Positions 11,926 to 22,872 of a stretch of 64,000 bases of DNA are shown here, one piece after another. Where the stretch lies: NCBI GenBank assembly GCA_019914945.1, contig CM034110.1, forward strand, positions 3,415,001 through 3,479,000, read 5' to 3'. Each line of letters opens with the position of its first letter. Position 1 is the stretch's first letter. Under the pieces are notes generated by a model, which had not been told where the DNA came from, did not search any database, and was given only the letters and a program-made list of their open reading frames with translations. The position numbers and the translations under genes are program-made. This DNA is from Typha latifolia (Eukaryota > Streptophyta > Magnoliopsida > Poales > Typhaceae).

Positions 11926-13335
11926 TTTCATAGTGATGGACCATCATCTATTAGACCTCCTATCCTAGATGGATCAAATTATGGATATTGGAAAGCTAGG
12001 ATGAGAGCTTACTTGAAGTCTATAGATGAACGAGTATGGTTTGCCGTTGTGAACGGTTGGAGTCCGCCAATGTACATGGTGGATGATAAACTTGCTGATA
12101 AACCGATAGAGTCATGGGATAGGTCAAACTATAAAAAAGTTGGATGGAATAGTAAGGCAATAAATGCAATTTTTAGCTGTGTTTCCTCGGAAGAATTTAG
12201 AAGAATCTCTACTTGTGAGATAGCAAAAGAAGCTTGGACGATCTTAGAAACTACCCACGAAGGAACTATGGCTGTAAAACTTTCTAAACTTCAGAGGTTG
12301 ACTACTAGTTTTGAAACTCTACATATGGAGGAGAATGAGACATTTGATGAGTTTTATGTAAAGCTGAGTGATATAGTCAACTCCAGTTTCAACCTAGGAG
12401 AGAAAATTCCTAAAAACAGAATTGTCCGTAAGATCCTTAAGTCTCTTCCAGAGAGGTTTCAGGCGAAAGTTACAGCTATTGAGGAAAGTAAGGACATCAA
12501 TTCTATAAAAGTTGAACAATTGGTAGGAAATCTACAAACATTTGAGTCCAACTTTTCAAAACCGAGGAAGTCCAAAGGGATTGCCCTATCCACAGTTGAA
12601 CAAAGTATAGAGGAGTGTGATGATGAAGGTGATTTAGATGTTCAGATGTTGGCCATGTTCGTCAAAAAGTTCAATAAATTCTTTCGGAAGCCAAACAAGT
12701 TGAATGCTGAAAAACTTGAGAAAAGCAAAGCATTTGTGAAAAAGAAGAATACTGCGAGTTCGAACACAGGTGTGAGCAACAACGGTGTCAAAATAGAAAA
12801 ATAAGAATTCTGAGAATAAAGTTCGATGTTTTGAATGTTCTGGTTTTGGACACATAGCACAAGAATTCCCTAATCGCCTTAAGAAGAAGGGTAAAGCTAT
12901 GAAAGTTATTTGGGATGACTTAGACGAATCTGATGATGATTCTGGAAAAGATGAAGAAACTTTGTTGCTTTTGCCTCTTCTCGACTCAATATTGATTCCG
13001 TTGTTGATACTGATAGTACAGATGATGATGATATGTTACCAGCTGAAGAAGATGAATCTGAAATTCAAAAGGCATATAATGACCTGTACCTGGAGTCATT
13101 TAAACTCAAAAAAAGCAATCTTAGACTACATCAACGACTTAAGGTAATCGAACTTGAAAGAATTCAATTTGAAGAGAAGTACAAATTGGAACTTGAACGT
13201 GTCAAAGACCTTTCTGAACAACTTGACAATGCAAAAAATAAAATGAAGGCTGATGAAATTGAACTAGAGCGACTGAATAAGGAAGTGACATTTCTAAAAG
13301 GGAAAAACAAACTTGACGAGATCCTAAAGGCCTAG
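11926..13335 (+). pseudogene. gag of Sirevirus B (broken)
   Basis: The copia gag core is present: LDGSNYGYWKARMRAYLKS near 11970 and the region through EEFRRISTCEIAKEAWTILE near 12190. Next come a lysine-rich segment, the zinc knuckle CFECSGFGHIAQEF near 12830 (the final cysteine is replaced by F), the acidic WDDLDESDDDS stretch, and a coiled-coil tail (LKKSN...EEKYKLELERVKDL) to about 13335. The ATG used by copy C (30724) is ATA here, near 11918. A stop at 12802-12804 and a frameshift near 12960 break the frame. The same gene in copy C is better preserved. Confidence 0.87.
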
Positions 13336-13350
13336 ATCCCTGGAAAAGAC

Positions 13351-14958
13351 ATGTATGGTGTTGGATACACTAGTAATTCAAATAATAATAAAACTGTCTT
13401 CATTTCTGCAGGTATACAAAATGAAGAATATCTGAAGTCATCAACCGCATTTACAAAGCAATCCTGGATGAATGCTTCTAAACTGAAAGTTAATCTACAA
13501 ACTGGTGAATCGTCAACGGCACCAAAGGTAAATTTTAGTCACACTCCTCGATAAAAGGTGAGTAGAAAATGGTTTGTTCCGACATGCTATCATTGCGGCA
13601 TTCTAGGGCATATTCGACCTCATTGCAAATTTTTGCAAAAACCTAAAACTGCTTTTATTTATGGGATAAAAACAAAGGCCATATGGGTCAAGAAAAGTGA
13701 TTTGAAATGTTATGTTGTGCATACAACTTTGAAAGCTTTAAATTCTAATTTGTGGTATTTAGACAGTGGCTGTTCAAGACATATGTCAGGTGACAAGCCG
13801 TTATTTTCTAATCTTGAAAAACATGAAGGGGGAGTTGTGACATTCGGAGATGGTAATTCATCCAAGGTAATAGGTAAAGGAAAGGTAAATTCTCTGAGGG
13901 TTCTTATTCTTCAAAATGTTCTTTATGTTAAGGGCTTGAAAGCAAATCTTCTGAGTATCAGTCAATTCTGTGATGAAGATTATGAGGTAAAATTCTCCAA
14001 AAATGATTGTACTATTCTACATCATTGTGGTAATGTTATATGTTATGGATCTAGAACATCTGATAATTGCTATATTGTTAGATCGTCATATAAACTGAAT
14101 TGTAACAGTGCCTCTTTTGACATTGTAGATCTTTGGCATCAACGTCTTGGACATGTGAATCACAAGGAATTATTTACTCTGTCCAAACAAGAAGTGGTAA
14201 GAGGAATACATAAGATGAAAGAAATGTCAAAACGAGTGTGCGGTTCGTGTCAAATTGGAAAACAAACTAGGATTTCACACAAGAAGGTAAATGCAGCTAC
14301 CACCGATAGTGTGCTCCAATTAGTACACATGGACTTGATGGGTCCAACAAAAATGGAAAGTCTTGGAGGTAAACGCTATATAATCTTAATGGTCGATGAT
14401 TACTCCAAATATACCTGGGTTGCCTTTCTACGTGAGAAGTCTGAAACCTTTGAAGTTTTTAAATCACTATGGTTAAAATTGCAGAATGAAAAATCTGTTA
14501 CCCTAGTTAGGATTCGTTCTGATCATGGTAGAGAATTTAAAAATGAAATTTTTTCCATATTTTGCGATTCTCTTGGTATTCAACATGAATTTTCAGCTCC
14601 TATAACTCCACAACAGAACGGGATTGTGGAAAGAAAGAACCGAGTTGTGTAGGAAATAGCTAGGGTTATGCTTCACGCTAAAAAGGTTCCTCAAAAGTTT
14701 TGGGCAGAGGCGATCAATACAGCGGTACATGTGATAAATCGTGTTTATCTAAGAACAGGTACAAAAATGACTGCATATGAAATCTGGAAAGGTAAGAAAC
14801 CTAGTGTTAAATATTTTCGAGTTTTTGGTAGTAAATGTTATATCTTGCGTGATCGAGAATATTTGACTAAATTTGACACTAGAAGTAGCGAAGGCATCTT
14901 CTTGAGTCATCACAAACGTGTTTATAAAAGATCAATGAAAAGGGCTACAATGAGTTAG
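13351..14958 (+). pseudogene. Protease-integrase of Sirevirus B, no RT
   Basis: It contains a second CCHC finger CYHCGILGHIRPHC near 13588, then protease LWYLDSGCSRHMSGDK near 13755 with catalytic DSG. The integrase zinc region follows with HQRLGHVN...CGSCQ (14140-14250), then the core with HMDLMGPT (14326), IRSDHGREF (14514) and TPQQNGIVERKN (14605), giving the D-D-E triad. Stops occur at 13552-13554 and 14650-14652. After YFRVFGSKCYILRDREYL the frame reaches SSEGIFL near 14905 and then leaves the copia reading. The RT and RNase H that should follow are absent. Confidence 0.88.
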
Positions 14959-15042
14959 TGTGAAAGCCATCTTATTGAGAGTCCAGTGTGACTCAGTACA
15001 TTGATTGCAATTAAATAAATTTTTGCTACTTGTGTATATATT

Positions 15043-15168
15043 TGATACGATCACACCTCTGGCTATGGAGCTCTGATACCAGCTTGATACGATCTCGCCT
15101 CTGGCTATGGAGCTCTGATACCAGCTTGATACGATCTCGCCTCTGGCTATGGAGCTCTGATACCAGCT
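15043..15168 (-). repeat. Three tandem 42-bp units containing a primer-binding site
   Basis: Each unit reads, on the minus strand, AGCTGGTATCAGAGC + TCCATAGCCAGAGGC + G(A/T)GATCGTATCA. That is a full primer-binding site, a short leader-like piece and a copy of the LTR terminus. The second and third units are identical. The first differs at about two bases (CACACC for CTCGCC). Confidence 0.95.
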
Positions 15169-16104
15169 TGATACGATCTCGACTTTTTGGTGAAGGGTCG
15201 ATCTCTTCCAATTCTTGATTTGGACTAGATCTGGCACGGAACTTTGAAATAAGATCCCGACATATTCCGCCGTTGGATCGATGTGAAATGTTGATATGTT
15301 GTCGCCCTAGAAAAGAGCTTTCCAACAAATCAAGTTTCAGGCGATTCGGAGTTGTGGATCGCGAGATACCGTCCGATTAGTGGACGAACATCAGGATGCT
15401 CTATTTTGGATTCGTGGATGGAGGCACGAGATCCTAGGTAATGATGGTTGAAGGTGGACCGGCATTAATGTGGTGGCACCGGTGAAAAGTGATGGTGGAA
15501 GGGTTGTGGTTGATGGAAGGATTAGGGCAAGCGTTGGATAGATTGGACGAAGGGGGAGAAGAGGGCCACCCCTAAGGGACTAGGGTGATTAGACGGACGA
15601 GGGAGGTTAGAAGTGGCGTCGCCGGGGATTGAGAGAACGGGAGCGAAGAAGACGTAGGAGGCAAGGCAAAACTCAATCTCAATAATCAATAATCATCGTG
15701 GTTGCCCTACACATCCTTTTATAGGCTAACCAACAACTCACATTAACCCTAAAACACCATTTTCGCCGACCGCGTTCGAACTCGCCCGACCGCATTCGAA
15801 CGCACCGAATTAGCTCTTCTGGATTTGCGAACGCGATGCAGGCGTTCGAACGCGTGATCGAACGCGCCTGTCGGTATTTGCGAACGCGATGCAGGCGTTC
15901 ACAGTGCGTTCGAACGCACAGTACACTCTCTTCACCACGTTCACAACCCCGTTCCAAACCGCGTTCGAACTCACTCCACCCGCGTTCAAACGCGACTTAC
16001 AGAAAACTTATTTTAATGGAAATTAAACACTAAAACATGAAATAAAAATACTCCTAAAGTGGATCCATGCTCGAGACGACGTCGGTGAAGTCCGAATCGA
16101 ATCA
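15043..16104 (-). repeat. 3' LTR of gypsy A with three PBS-bearing units
   Basis: It is 1062 bp. The inner edge (GAATCGAATCA) is a mutated form of the usual GAATCGTATCA. The motif cluster is at 15773-15990, with a TATA box (CCTATAAAAGG on the minus strand) near 15714-15724. The distal end carries three 42-bp repeats, one more than its 5' partner. Confidence 0.9.
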
Positions 16105-18311
16105 ATCCACCACGCTTCCGCAACCTTGTCCTCAAGGTTTGAAATTTGGGAAGCGATCTTTGAACTCTGACTCAAGCTCCTCCATGGTATGATCTTCTGC
16201 AGTGGTTCCCCACATATCTGAAGATATAGGAAATGTTGGTGTTGAGAAAGAGGCAAGCTCACTTGTGTCAGGTTGGCGCGAAAGGGCATTAGCTGCTCGA
16301 TTCTCGATCAGCAAGTTCCAAGTCAAGCTCAGTCCGATCCGTCGCCGCGAGTCTTTCGTAGGCACACAAGATAGGGGTAGTGTGACCATAACCGCCTCAA
16401 AGGGGTTCATCCTCAGTCGAGCTTGGATACTCGTACTCCAACTAGTCCAAGGTGAAATTCGGGTCCATCTACATTGAGTCCACTTGGTCTCGGGTGGTCG
16501 AACCAATTGACTCAATGTCAGTTCAGCAATAGAAATCTGGTGCATCCGATTGCGCTCGGGAGGTCGAGTTAGATGCAGTTGGTGGATCCAGATTAGGTTC
16601 TCCCAGTGACTCAAGTTAGGTTCAGCTAGCCAAACTGATTGTTGGTTGTGCTCATAATCATTCTCGCCCACTCCATGGATTAGGATCCGAGTCAAATGTA
16701 TCCTCGTATAAGCAAACTCGTCTTAAGTCAAGTAGAGGGTTTCGATCATGTCCCTTATTTGACTTAACCGAGTCCCGAAGTCCAGAGATGACTCCCACTT
16801 GACTTGACCCCTTTGGCTCTTAGGTCCAACCCAACTAATGTCTAGCAATTCCACCTGGTCAAGCCCAACAATGTAGCCTTCTTGAAATTCTAACCACTTA
16901 GAGTCTTCAAAAAAATTTGAAATCCCTAATCTTTCTCTCTTAGTTCCATCTCCATTAGCCATTGCCATAGGAGTTGCCTTAGCACGTGGCAGCCTTGGCT
17001 GAGTAGTGACCACCTCCAGTAGTTGCTTAAGTAGGGTTCCCGACGGTGTGGTAGTAGTCGGCAGCGATGGACGGCCGAAGTTGGCCCAAAAAATAAAATC
17101 TTCAGGTCCTTCTCTGTCCCGTTGCAGCCATGGCAAGGAGCCTTTGGTCATCCGGAATACTACAATAGTTGCTGGTCAGGCCCCTCTTGGGGTGGCGATG
17201 GTTGACTGCTGTGGAAGGCTGAGGTTGACAAAAACAAAATCTTCATCTCCTTCTTCTTTTTGTCGTAGCCATGGCAGGGACCTTTCGATCATTTGGGTGA
17301 GAAAATCATTAGCCCACAAGGTCTTTACGAGGCCGTCGAGGCCGGTGCCGCGTGGTTGGAAGATTGCGGCCTTCTCCTTCGAGTTGTAGCTCGGCGGGGA
17401 GCTGCAACGTCATCGCCGGTGATGGCACTATCGCAGATCGACCGTCGATTGACCGAGGAGAATGGTGGAAGGTCACTAGAGGCCATACATGATTTCTTCA
17501 TAGTTGCCGACTCATTTGTGGTTGCAAATGAAGGTGGCGTAAGGCGGCCCAAGTGCTGGAACTTGCGGTTCTGGATCATCTCCCTCACCACTGATGAGGA
17601 TTCCTGATGAGGAATATCCAGCGGCCACATGTGGTCTTCCTCCATTCAACAGTGGTTCGCACGATTGTCGACTCGTCGAAGAACTCCGTTCTGACATCAA
17701 AAGAACATTTCCAACCGTCGAGCTTGCCGAAGGAAACTGCTGCCTTGAAGCTAGACTCTTCGCTGTTTCTGCAGGGATCGGGAATGGTGCAGCCAACCCT
17801 TCACAGTTTGTCGACGAGGTCTCTGGTGCATGGGAAGATGTGGAGGTTCCGAGGGCTGCTACAATGGTTGAGGATCCCATTGTAGCCGACAGCCGTTTGT
17901 TGCAGCTAACCATGGGTCGAGGTGTAGAAGCTCGATCTTGCCTGATAGCCGAACTCTCCCCAACTTTTGTGATGAACGGGGAGGCCGTGGAGGATGTTGG
18001 GTATGTTGCAGAGGGTTCCCCATGCTACCTTCTGATTGCCCTACTTGTTGAAGAAGGTTTCGGCCACGCTCGTATTTCCCACAGCATCTCCATCATCATT
18101 TGATTATTGATGCCCATCTGTCTGGAAAGAGACCCCAACACGGCTTGAATACTAGGTTCTTCCGTATTCCGATTAGATCGGGCGGTTCCATGGGTGGAAG
18201 TCCCTGCAACCGTTTCTCCCTCCTCTATTGGGATAATCTCTTCTTCATCATCTCGCCGTGCAGCCATGGATCTGTTTGTCGTCATTGGAAGCGCTTGTCC
18301 GAGGAAAGGTG
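16105..18311 (-). pseudogene. Internal region of gypsy A: gag start and scrambled pol scraps
   Basis: On the minus strand a gag start (MTTNRSMAARRDDEEE, ATG at 18285) runs to 18025. The next part, about 16700-18000, is not recognisable as gag or pol. Near 16300-16420 a piece of integrase (MNPFEAV...) runs into a piece of RNase H tail (NRAANALSRQPDTSELA), the reverse of the normal order; the two share GATCGAGA-like sequence at the join. The coding tail ends TMEELESEFKDRFPNF near 16140, the same integrase-deletion junction as in element C. None of this is an intact gene. Confidence 0.75.
17000..18103 (+). other. Foreign segment shared with element N (open on the antisense strand)
   Basis: Relative to its element this plus-strand sequence is antisense. 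It keeps overlapping frames open, including 169 codons at 17594-18103. It aligns with 25926-26562 on the other strand (shared AWEDVEVPRA, LTMGRGVEA, GGRSL). Two internally similar stretches (around 17075-17150 and 17225-17295) suggest an old tandem duplication. I do not recognise a protein family. Differences between the two copies are spread over all codon positions, so coding function is doubtful. It may be a captured genomic fragment. Confidence 0.55.
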
Positions 18312-18323
18312 GCTCTGATACCA
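18312..18323 (-). other. Primer-binding site, gypsy A
   Basis: Minus-strand TGGTATCAGAGC, three bases inside the 5' LTR end. It is an exact match to the initiator tRNA-Met type. Confidence 0.9.
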
Positions 18324-18326
18324 ACT

Positions 18327-19327
18327 TGATACGATCACACCTCTAGCTATGGAGCTCTGATACCAGCTTGATACGATCTCGCCTCTGGCTATGGAGCTCT
18401 GATACCAGCTTGATACGATCTCGCCTTTTTGGTGAATGGTCGATCTCTTCCAATTCTTGATCTGGACTAGATCTGGCACGGAACTTTGAAATAAGATCCC
18501 AAAATATTCCGCCGTTGGATCGATGTGAAATTTTGATATGTTGTCGCCCTAGAAAAGCGCTTTCCAAAAAATCAAGTTTCATGTGAATCGGAGTTATGGA
18601 TCTCGAGATACCGTCTGATTAGTGGACGAACATCAGGATGCTCTGTTTTGGATTCGTGGATGGAGGCATGAGATCCTAGGTAATGATGGTTGAAGGTGGA
18701 CCGGCGTTAATGTGGTGGCACCGGTGAAAAGTGATGATGGAAGGGTTGTGGTTGATGGAAGGATTAGGGCAAGTGTTGGATAGATTGGACGAAGGGGGAG
18801 AATAGGGCCACCCCTAAGGGACTAGGGTGATTAGCCGGATGAGGGAGGTTAGAAGCGGCGTCGCCGGGGATTGAGAGAACAAGAGCGAAGAAGATGAAGG
18901 AGGCAAGGCAAAACTCAATCTCAATAATCAATAATCATCGTGGTTGCCCTACACATCCTTTTATAGGCTAACCAACAACTCACATTAACCCTAAAACACC
19001 ATTTTCGCCGACCGCGTTCGAACGCACTGAATTAGCTCTTCTGGATTTGCGAACGCGATGCAGGCGTTCGAATGCGTGATCGAACACGCCTGTCAGTATT
19101 TGCGAACGCGATGCAGGCGTTCACAGTGCGTTCGAACGCACAGTACATTCTCTTCACCATGTTCACAACCCCGTTCACAAACCGCGTTCGAACTCACTCC
19201 ACCCGCGTTCGAACGCGACTTACAGAAAACTTATTTTAATGGAAATTATACACTAAAACATGAAATAAAAATACTCCTAAAGTTAATCCATGCTCGAGAC
19301 GACGTCGGTGAAGTCCGAATCGTATCA
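18327..19327 (-). repeat. 5' LTR of gypsy A with two PBS-bearing units
   Basis: It is 1001 bp and very similar to the 3' LTR. It has two 42-bp units (18327-18410) instead of three, and a shorter CGTTCGAACG cluster (19014-19215). The minus-strand TATA box CCTATAAAAGG lies near 18958-18968. Confidence 0.9.
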
Positions 19328-19332
19328 ATATT

Positions 19333-19797
19333 CTCGCACATTGTTTGATTTGTACTACAAGAAAATCGCTACCTACTCATGTGTGAAAGTCATCATTGCA
19401 CCTATATTGGTTTATGTATAAAAAATAATACAGGAAAAATTCCTGTTCGGTTATGGCGAATAAGTCAAAAAGTGCAAATTTAAATACTAAGTTGGTTTGA
19501 CTACTGTGTTGTATCGTTGTTTAAATAGGAAAGTTTATTTAAGAAGAATGTTTCATGTTATCTATGCTCACCTTGCATATGTATATTGTTATGATCAATC
19601 AAGATTAATTTAATTTTGAGTGATGCATTAGAATTGATTATAATATACTTTTGATGATTTGATTGATCTGTATATGACTTATTTCATTCGATTGTCATAT
19701 TCTATGTCTTGAATGTATTTTGAATCTTTAGATGTGCATCTCCAAAAATATGTTTTTTGATTTTTTCTTAGATTTTATTTTTTTAGTTAAAAAAAAG
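19333..19797 (+). other. Non-coding interior of Sirevirus B
   Basis: No frame is supported. The stretch matches 34170-34640 of Sirevirus C. It begins with ACTACAAGAAAATCGCTACC, which resembles the terminus of CACTA DNA transposons, and carries GTGTGAAAGTC blocks. It occupies the place where RT and RNase H would be expected. Confidence 0.55.
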
Positions 19798-19897
19798 GGG
19801 CGTTCGGACGCAAATTTTTGAGTTCGAACGCGGTGACTGACGCGTTCGAACGTGCAGACTGGTGCGTTCGAACGCACTCGAGGATTCTTTAAATATT
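19798..19897 (+). promoter_or_regulatory. Internal promoter with CGTTCGAACG cluster (Sirevirus B)
   Basis: Four CGTTCG/TTCGAACG motifs lie between 19800 and 19877, followed about 12 bp later by a TATA-like TTTAAATATT (19888-19897). A leader of about 190 bp then reaches a splice donor at 20088. The same arrangement recurs at 34650-34762. Its position ahead of a spliced ORF suggests a promoter separate from the LTR; this is inference. Confidence 0.6.
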
Positions 19898-20087
19898 GCG
19901 TCCGAACCCAAGGGTTTTCATCTTCCATCTTCCAAACCCTAGAAACCCTTCATTTTCTCCCTTTCAAATCTTCAAGATCTTGCTATTTTCCATCAAATTT
20001 CTCATTCCAAACCCTTTTAAAGGGTCGTTCTCCTCCGGATCTAGCATCTTTCGGCCGAATTTCTTACTTTTTCTTCACTTTTGCGAG

Positions 20088-20350
20088 GTATGATCATCCA
20101 TCAATTTTCCTATTTTTTATTCAATTAAGTCTCTTGATCTTGATTGATTTCGTGCGTTTTCGAATTTTGATCAGGTTAAAGTTACTACCTTGATGTTTCT
20201 TGCATGATTGAACGTGATATCTTAGCGTTTTCAAGTGGATGATGGATTTCATTTAGGGCCTTCATGGTTTCTTGAATTATTTTGGATTTCTTGCTATTTT
20301 TTTGATTGCTATGGGCATGTATTGAACTTGCATCTTGTTTCTTTCTCAAG
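20088..20350 (+). other. Predicted leader intron of the extra ORF (Sirevirus B)
   Basis: The donor GAG|GTATGATC and acceptor TTTCTCAAG lie at the same places as in copy C (34953-35220). The acceptor is one base before the ATG at 20352. The 263-nt, T-rich body is intron-like. No transcript evidence is available. Confidence 0.5.
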
Positions 20351-20351
20351 A

Positions 20352-21381
20352 ATGCCTAGAAAAGCTGCAGTTTCCAAGAAACCTAGGCCGCCTTCGTCAC
20401 CTACTTCGGCTCCAAAGTTTTGTACTTCAACGGCTGCTGGGCGATACAAACATAATTTTGGGACCCGTCTTGTTATATGTGAACAGATATTTACTGAGCG
20501 ATTTTTCTACCTTGGGGATAGAATAGATATTTATTGAGCGAGGATGGTTATCGCTGTGTCGGATGAGCGGAACTGCTTATGTGGAAGTTGTTCGAGAATT
20601 TTTTAGTAATGCCACGGTTTTAGAACGCTGTATTCGTTCTACTGTTCGTAGGATGTCTGTGTACTTGGACTCCGATGTCATTCGCGCTGAACTTCGTCTT
20701 CCTGATGGTGAGTTCTAGTACCCCACGTCTGCTCCACTTCCTGATGTCAATGACTATGCTAGTACTGTACTGATCAAAGGGGAATGTTGGAAGGGGAACA
20801 TGATGCCGCATGCGAAGCTGACACCAGTGGCTCGCATGCTTCACCTGTTTTGTCTATACAATGTCACCCCCAAGACTCGACATTCAAGCATTAGTCTGGA
20901 TCGTGCATTTCTTCTTCATGCAATGTTATCTATAGTCTCTGTTGATTTAGCTGCAGTGATCTATGATTCGATTCTCACAGCTGCCCAGAAAGAAGCACCT
21001 CGTGAGGGGTTACCCTTTGACATCTTTAATTCAAATTTGTGCACTTAGAGTGGGGTGCGTGTGGATGCTTTGGAACCTTCTCTTACTTCGCACAAGCCGT
21101 TGGATCGGATTACTCTTAAGAGGAGTCAAGCTCACGACCAGTCGTCTCCTCTCAAACCGTCCTCTTCCGCCGCTGGTCGCTCCTCGCGCCTCGACAGTTC
21201 TGATGATAGCTCTGACGGCGACACATCTCACTCTGAGGGGGAGTTACCACAGTACTCTAACCATTTCGATCAGCTTAGTACTCAAGTGCAGGATCTCCAT
21301 TCGGTAGTGAATGGTTTACGAGCCGAGCAAGCTCGTCAGGGGACTGTCCTTGATTCTGTGTTGACGATTCTTCAGCGTTAG
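20352..21381 (+). pseudogene. Extra Sirevirus ORF, putative plant transposon-protein domain (broken)
   Basis: The ATG at 20352 gives MPRKAAVSKKPRPPSSP, a basic N-terminus. A domain follows with (ERG)WLSLCRMSGTAYVEVVREF, a CIRSTVR strand, LTPVARMLHLFCLYNVTPKT near 20818 and SLDRAFLLHAMLS near 20900. The tail is Ser-rich and acidic with a short helical end (LSTQVQDLHSVVNGLRAEQA). The layout resembles the plant 'putative plant transposon protein' (PF20167-like) family, whose function is not known to me. It sits between pol and the 3' LTR, where other Sireviruses may carry an env-like ORF; no membrane segment is seen. A duplication/frameshift near 20480-20540 and a stop at 21046-21048 inactivate it. 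Copy C has the homologue at 35222. Confidence 0.65.
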
Positions 21382-21750
21382 TTTCCTCCGAGTTCATAGT
21401 CTTTGGCATTTGTGGCAAAAAGGGGGAGAGTGTCTAGGTGTCTAGGTGTGTAGGGGAGCATGGAAATAGGGGGAGTTTATTAGAGTCTTTCTGTCTTTCT
21501 ATCTTTCTAATCTTTCTTATAACTTTGCTTTGAGAAACTGTGAACTTTGTCTGTTTAAGTACTTTTGAACTTATGCTCCATTGATAACTTGTGTTTGGAT
21601 TGTTTATTCATTTCAAGTTATTTTCACTTGATCTTGGATTGGTATATGTTGATTTGCAGGGATTGATGTGCAAAATATTCTAGTCTTGTTGATTGCTCAT
21701 TTGAAGTCTGTGTAATATCTTGTAACCTAGGTGTTTTGTCACAAATTGCC

Positions 21751-21762
21751 AAAGGGGGAGAT
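21751..21762 (+). other. Polypurine tract, Sirevirus B
   Basis: AAAGGGGGAGAT abuts the 3' LTR. Further GGGGGAGA-type tracts occur near 21418-21475. Repeated purine tracts ahead of the 3' LTR are typical of Sireviruses. Confidence 0.85.
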
Positions 21763-22842
21763 TGTTAGATTTTTATTTGTTGGCAATTGTGTACAAAATA
21801 TTCTAAGTGTATTTTTTCATGTATATGAGTTTTACACAAGTCTAGAATATCTCTAATCTGAAGAATTGCAAGATTATTGAAGAAAAGCCGTCGAGTTCAT
21901 ACCGCGTTCACAAACGCATTCGAACGTGGGTACTGCGTTCACATAGATAGAGAGCCGTGTTCACAAACGCGTTCGAACGAGGGTACTGCGTTCACACAGA
22001 CCAAGAGCTACGTTCACAAACGCGTTCGAACGCGGGTACTGTGTTCACACAAACCGAGAGCTGCGTTCACAAACGCGTTCGAACGCGGGTAGTGTGTTCA
22101 CACAAACCGAGAGCTACGTTCACAAACGCGTTCGAATGCGGGTACTACGTTCACACAGACCGAGAGATGCCTTCACAAACGTGTTCGAACGCAATCTGAA
22201 GAATTCAAGTTGTCGCGTTCGAACGCATTCGGGCCCGTTCGAACGCACCTGAGTTCAAGTCATGCCGTTCGAACGCACCCGGGCTGCGTTCAAACGCACC
22301 AACGAAGTTTGATAAAATTGGACTTTCGTGAGTACAGATAAGACTTGGATTTGGCTCTATCTTGGAGATCATATATAAGGATTGTGATGCCCTATCTCTA
22401 GGGTGTTGAAGAAGCATTATTGAAGGAGACTTCTTGAGACTACATCGGTTCTTCAACTAAAAAGGCTCTTCTCATCTACAAAAGTTAATCTTTCGTCTTA
22501 AGGGCTATCTAGACGAAAGATCAATCTCGAGGGCTACTGAGGTTGGACTTCAATCACGAGAAGCAGTAAATCGTGGGTTCTAGCGAGCAAGACTGAGAAG
22601 AACAAAGTCGTTTGGATTGACGGCTTGTTTTGTGAGTCAGTCCTGTAACTGCTACTATTCTAGTGATTGGTTTTTTATTCGAGTTTGGATTCGTGGTTTT
22701 TTTCCGTTTGGGTTTTTCCACGTTAAAATCTTGGCGTTCATCTCTACTTTCATTCTTAATATTTCTACGGACTTTTACTTAAGCGAACGAGTGATATCAT
22801 TGCCTAGTATTTAGATACATACTTGTATCTAGGGGTTTTTCA
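21763..22842 (+). repeat. 3' LTR of Sirevirus B with about five 53-bp repeats
   Basis: It is 1080 bp. The 53-bp units lie at about 21897-22195, with more motifs to 22290. A TATA-like ATATATAAGG sits near 22371. It is about 300 bp longer than the 5' LTR because of the array. Confidence 0.92.
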
Positions 22843-22872
22843 TAACTAAATGTATCAGCCCACCATGCCCAC

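Larger units (their letters stand above)
15043..19327 (-). mobile_element. Gypsy element A, non-autonomous, nested in Sirevirus B
   Basis: It is flanked by ATATT duplications (15038-15042 and 19328-19332). On the minus strand the 5' LTR is 18327-19327, the primer site 18312-18323, the internal region 16105-18311 and the 3' LTR 15043-16104. The internal part keeps the start of gag, a foreign segment, a scrap of integrase joined to a scrap of RNase H, and the 3' tail. It has no protease, RT or complete integrase, so it must depend on proteins from relatives. It shares the LTR family with E4, C, N and the solo LTR at 62229. Confidence 0.92.
11098..22842 (+). mobile_element. Sirevirus-type Ty1/copia element B (lacks RT/RNase H)
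   Basis: The ends are TGTTAGG and TTTTTCA, flanked by the duplication TAACT (11093-11097 and 22843-22847). The order is 5' LTR, initiator-Met primer site, long gag with coiled coil, protease-integrase, a non-coding stretch, an extra spliced ORF, purine tracts and 3' LTR. Sirevirus assignment rests on the long gag with an acidic tail after the zinc knuckle, repeated GGGGGAGA tracts before the 3' LTR, and an ORF in the env-like position. Gypsy element A (15043-19327) is nested inside, so the element proper is about 7.5 kb. No reverse transcriptase or RNase H motif is present. Confidence 0.92.

Noticed and set aside
15026..15328. Frames with a 14-residue repeat, also at 18343, 52118 and 62229
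   Set aside because: They are translations of the 42-bp LTR-end unit (42/3 = 14) and the adjacent leader, not a protein.
20352..21381. Reading the extra Sirevirus ORF as a viral envelope gene
   Set aside because: It has the env-like position only; no signal peptide, membrane segment or fusion-type motif is visible, and its blocks fit a plant transposon-protein family better.
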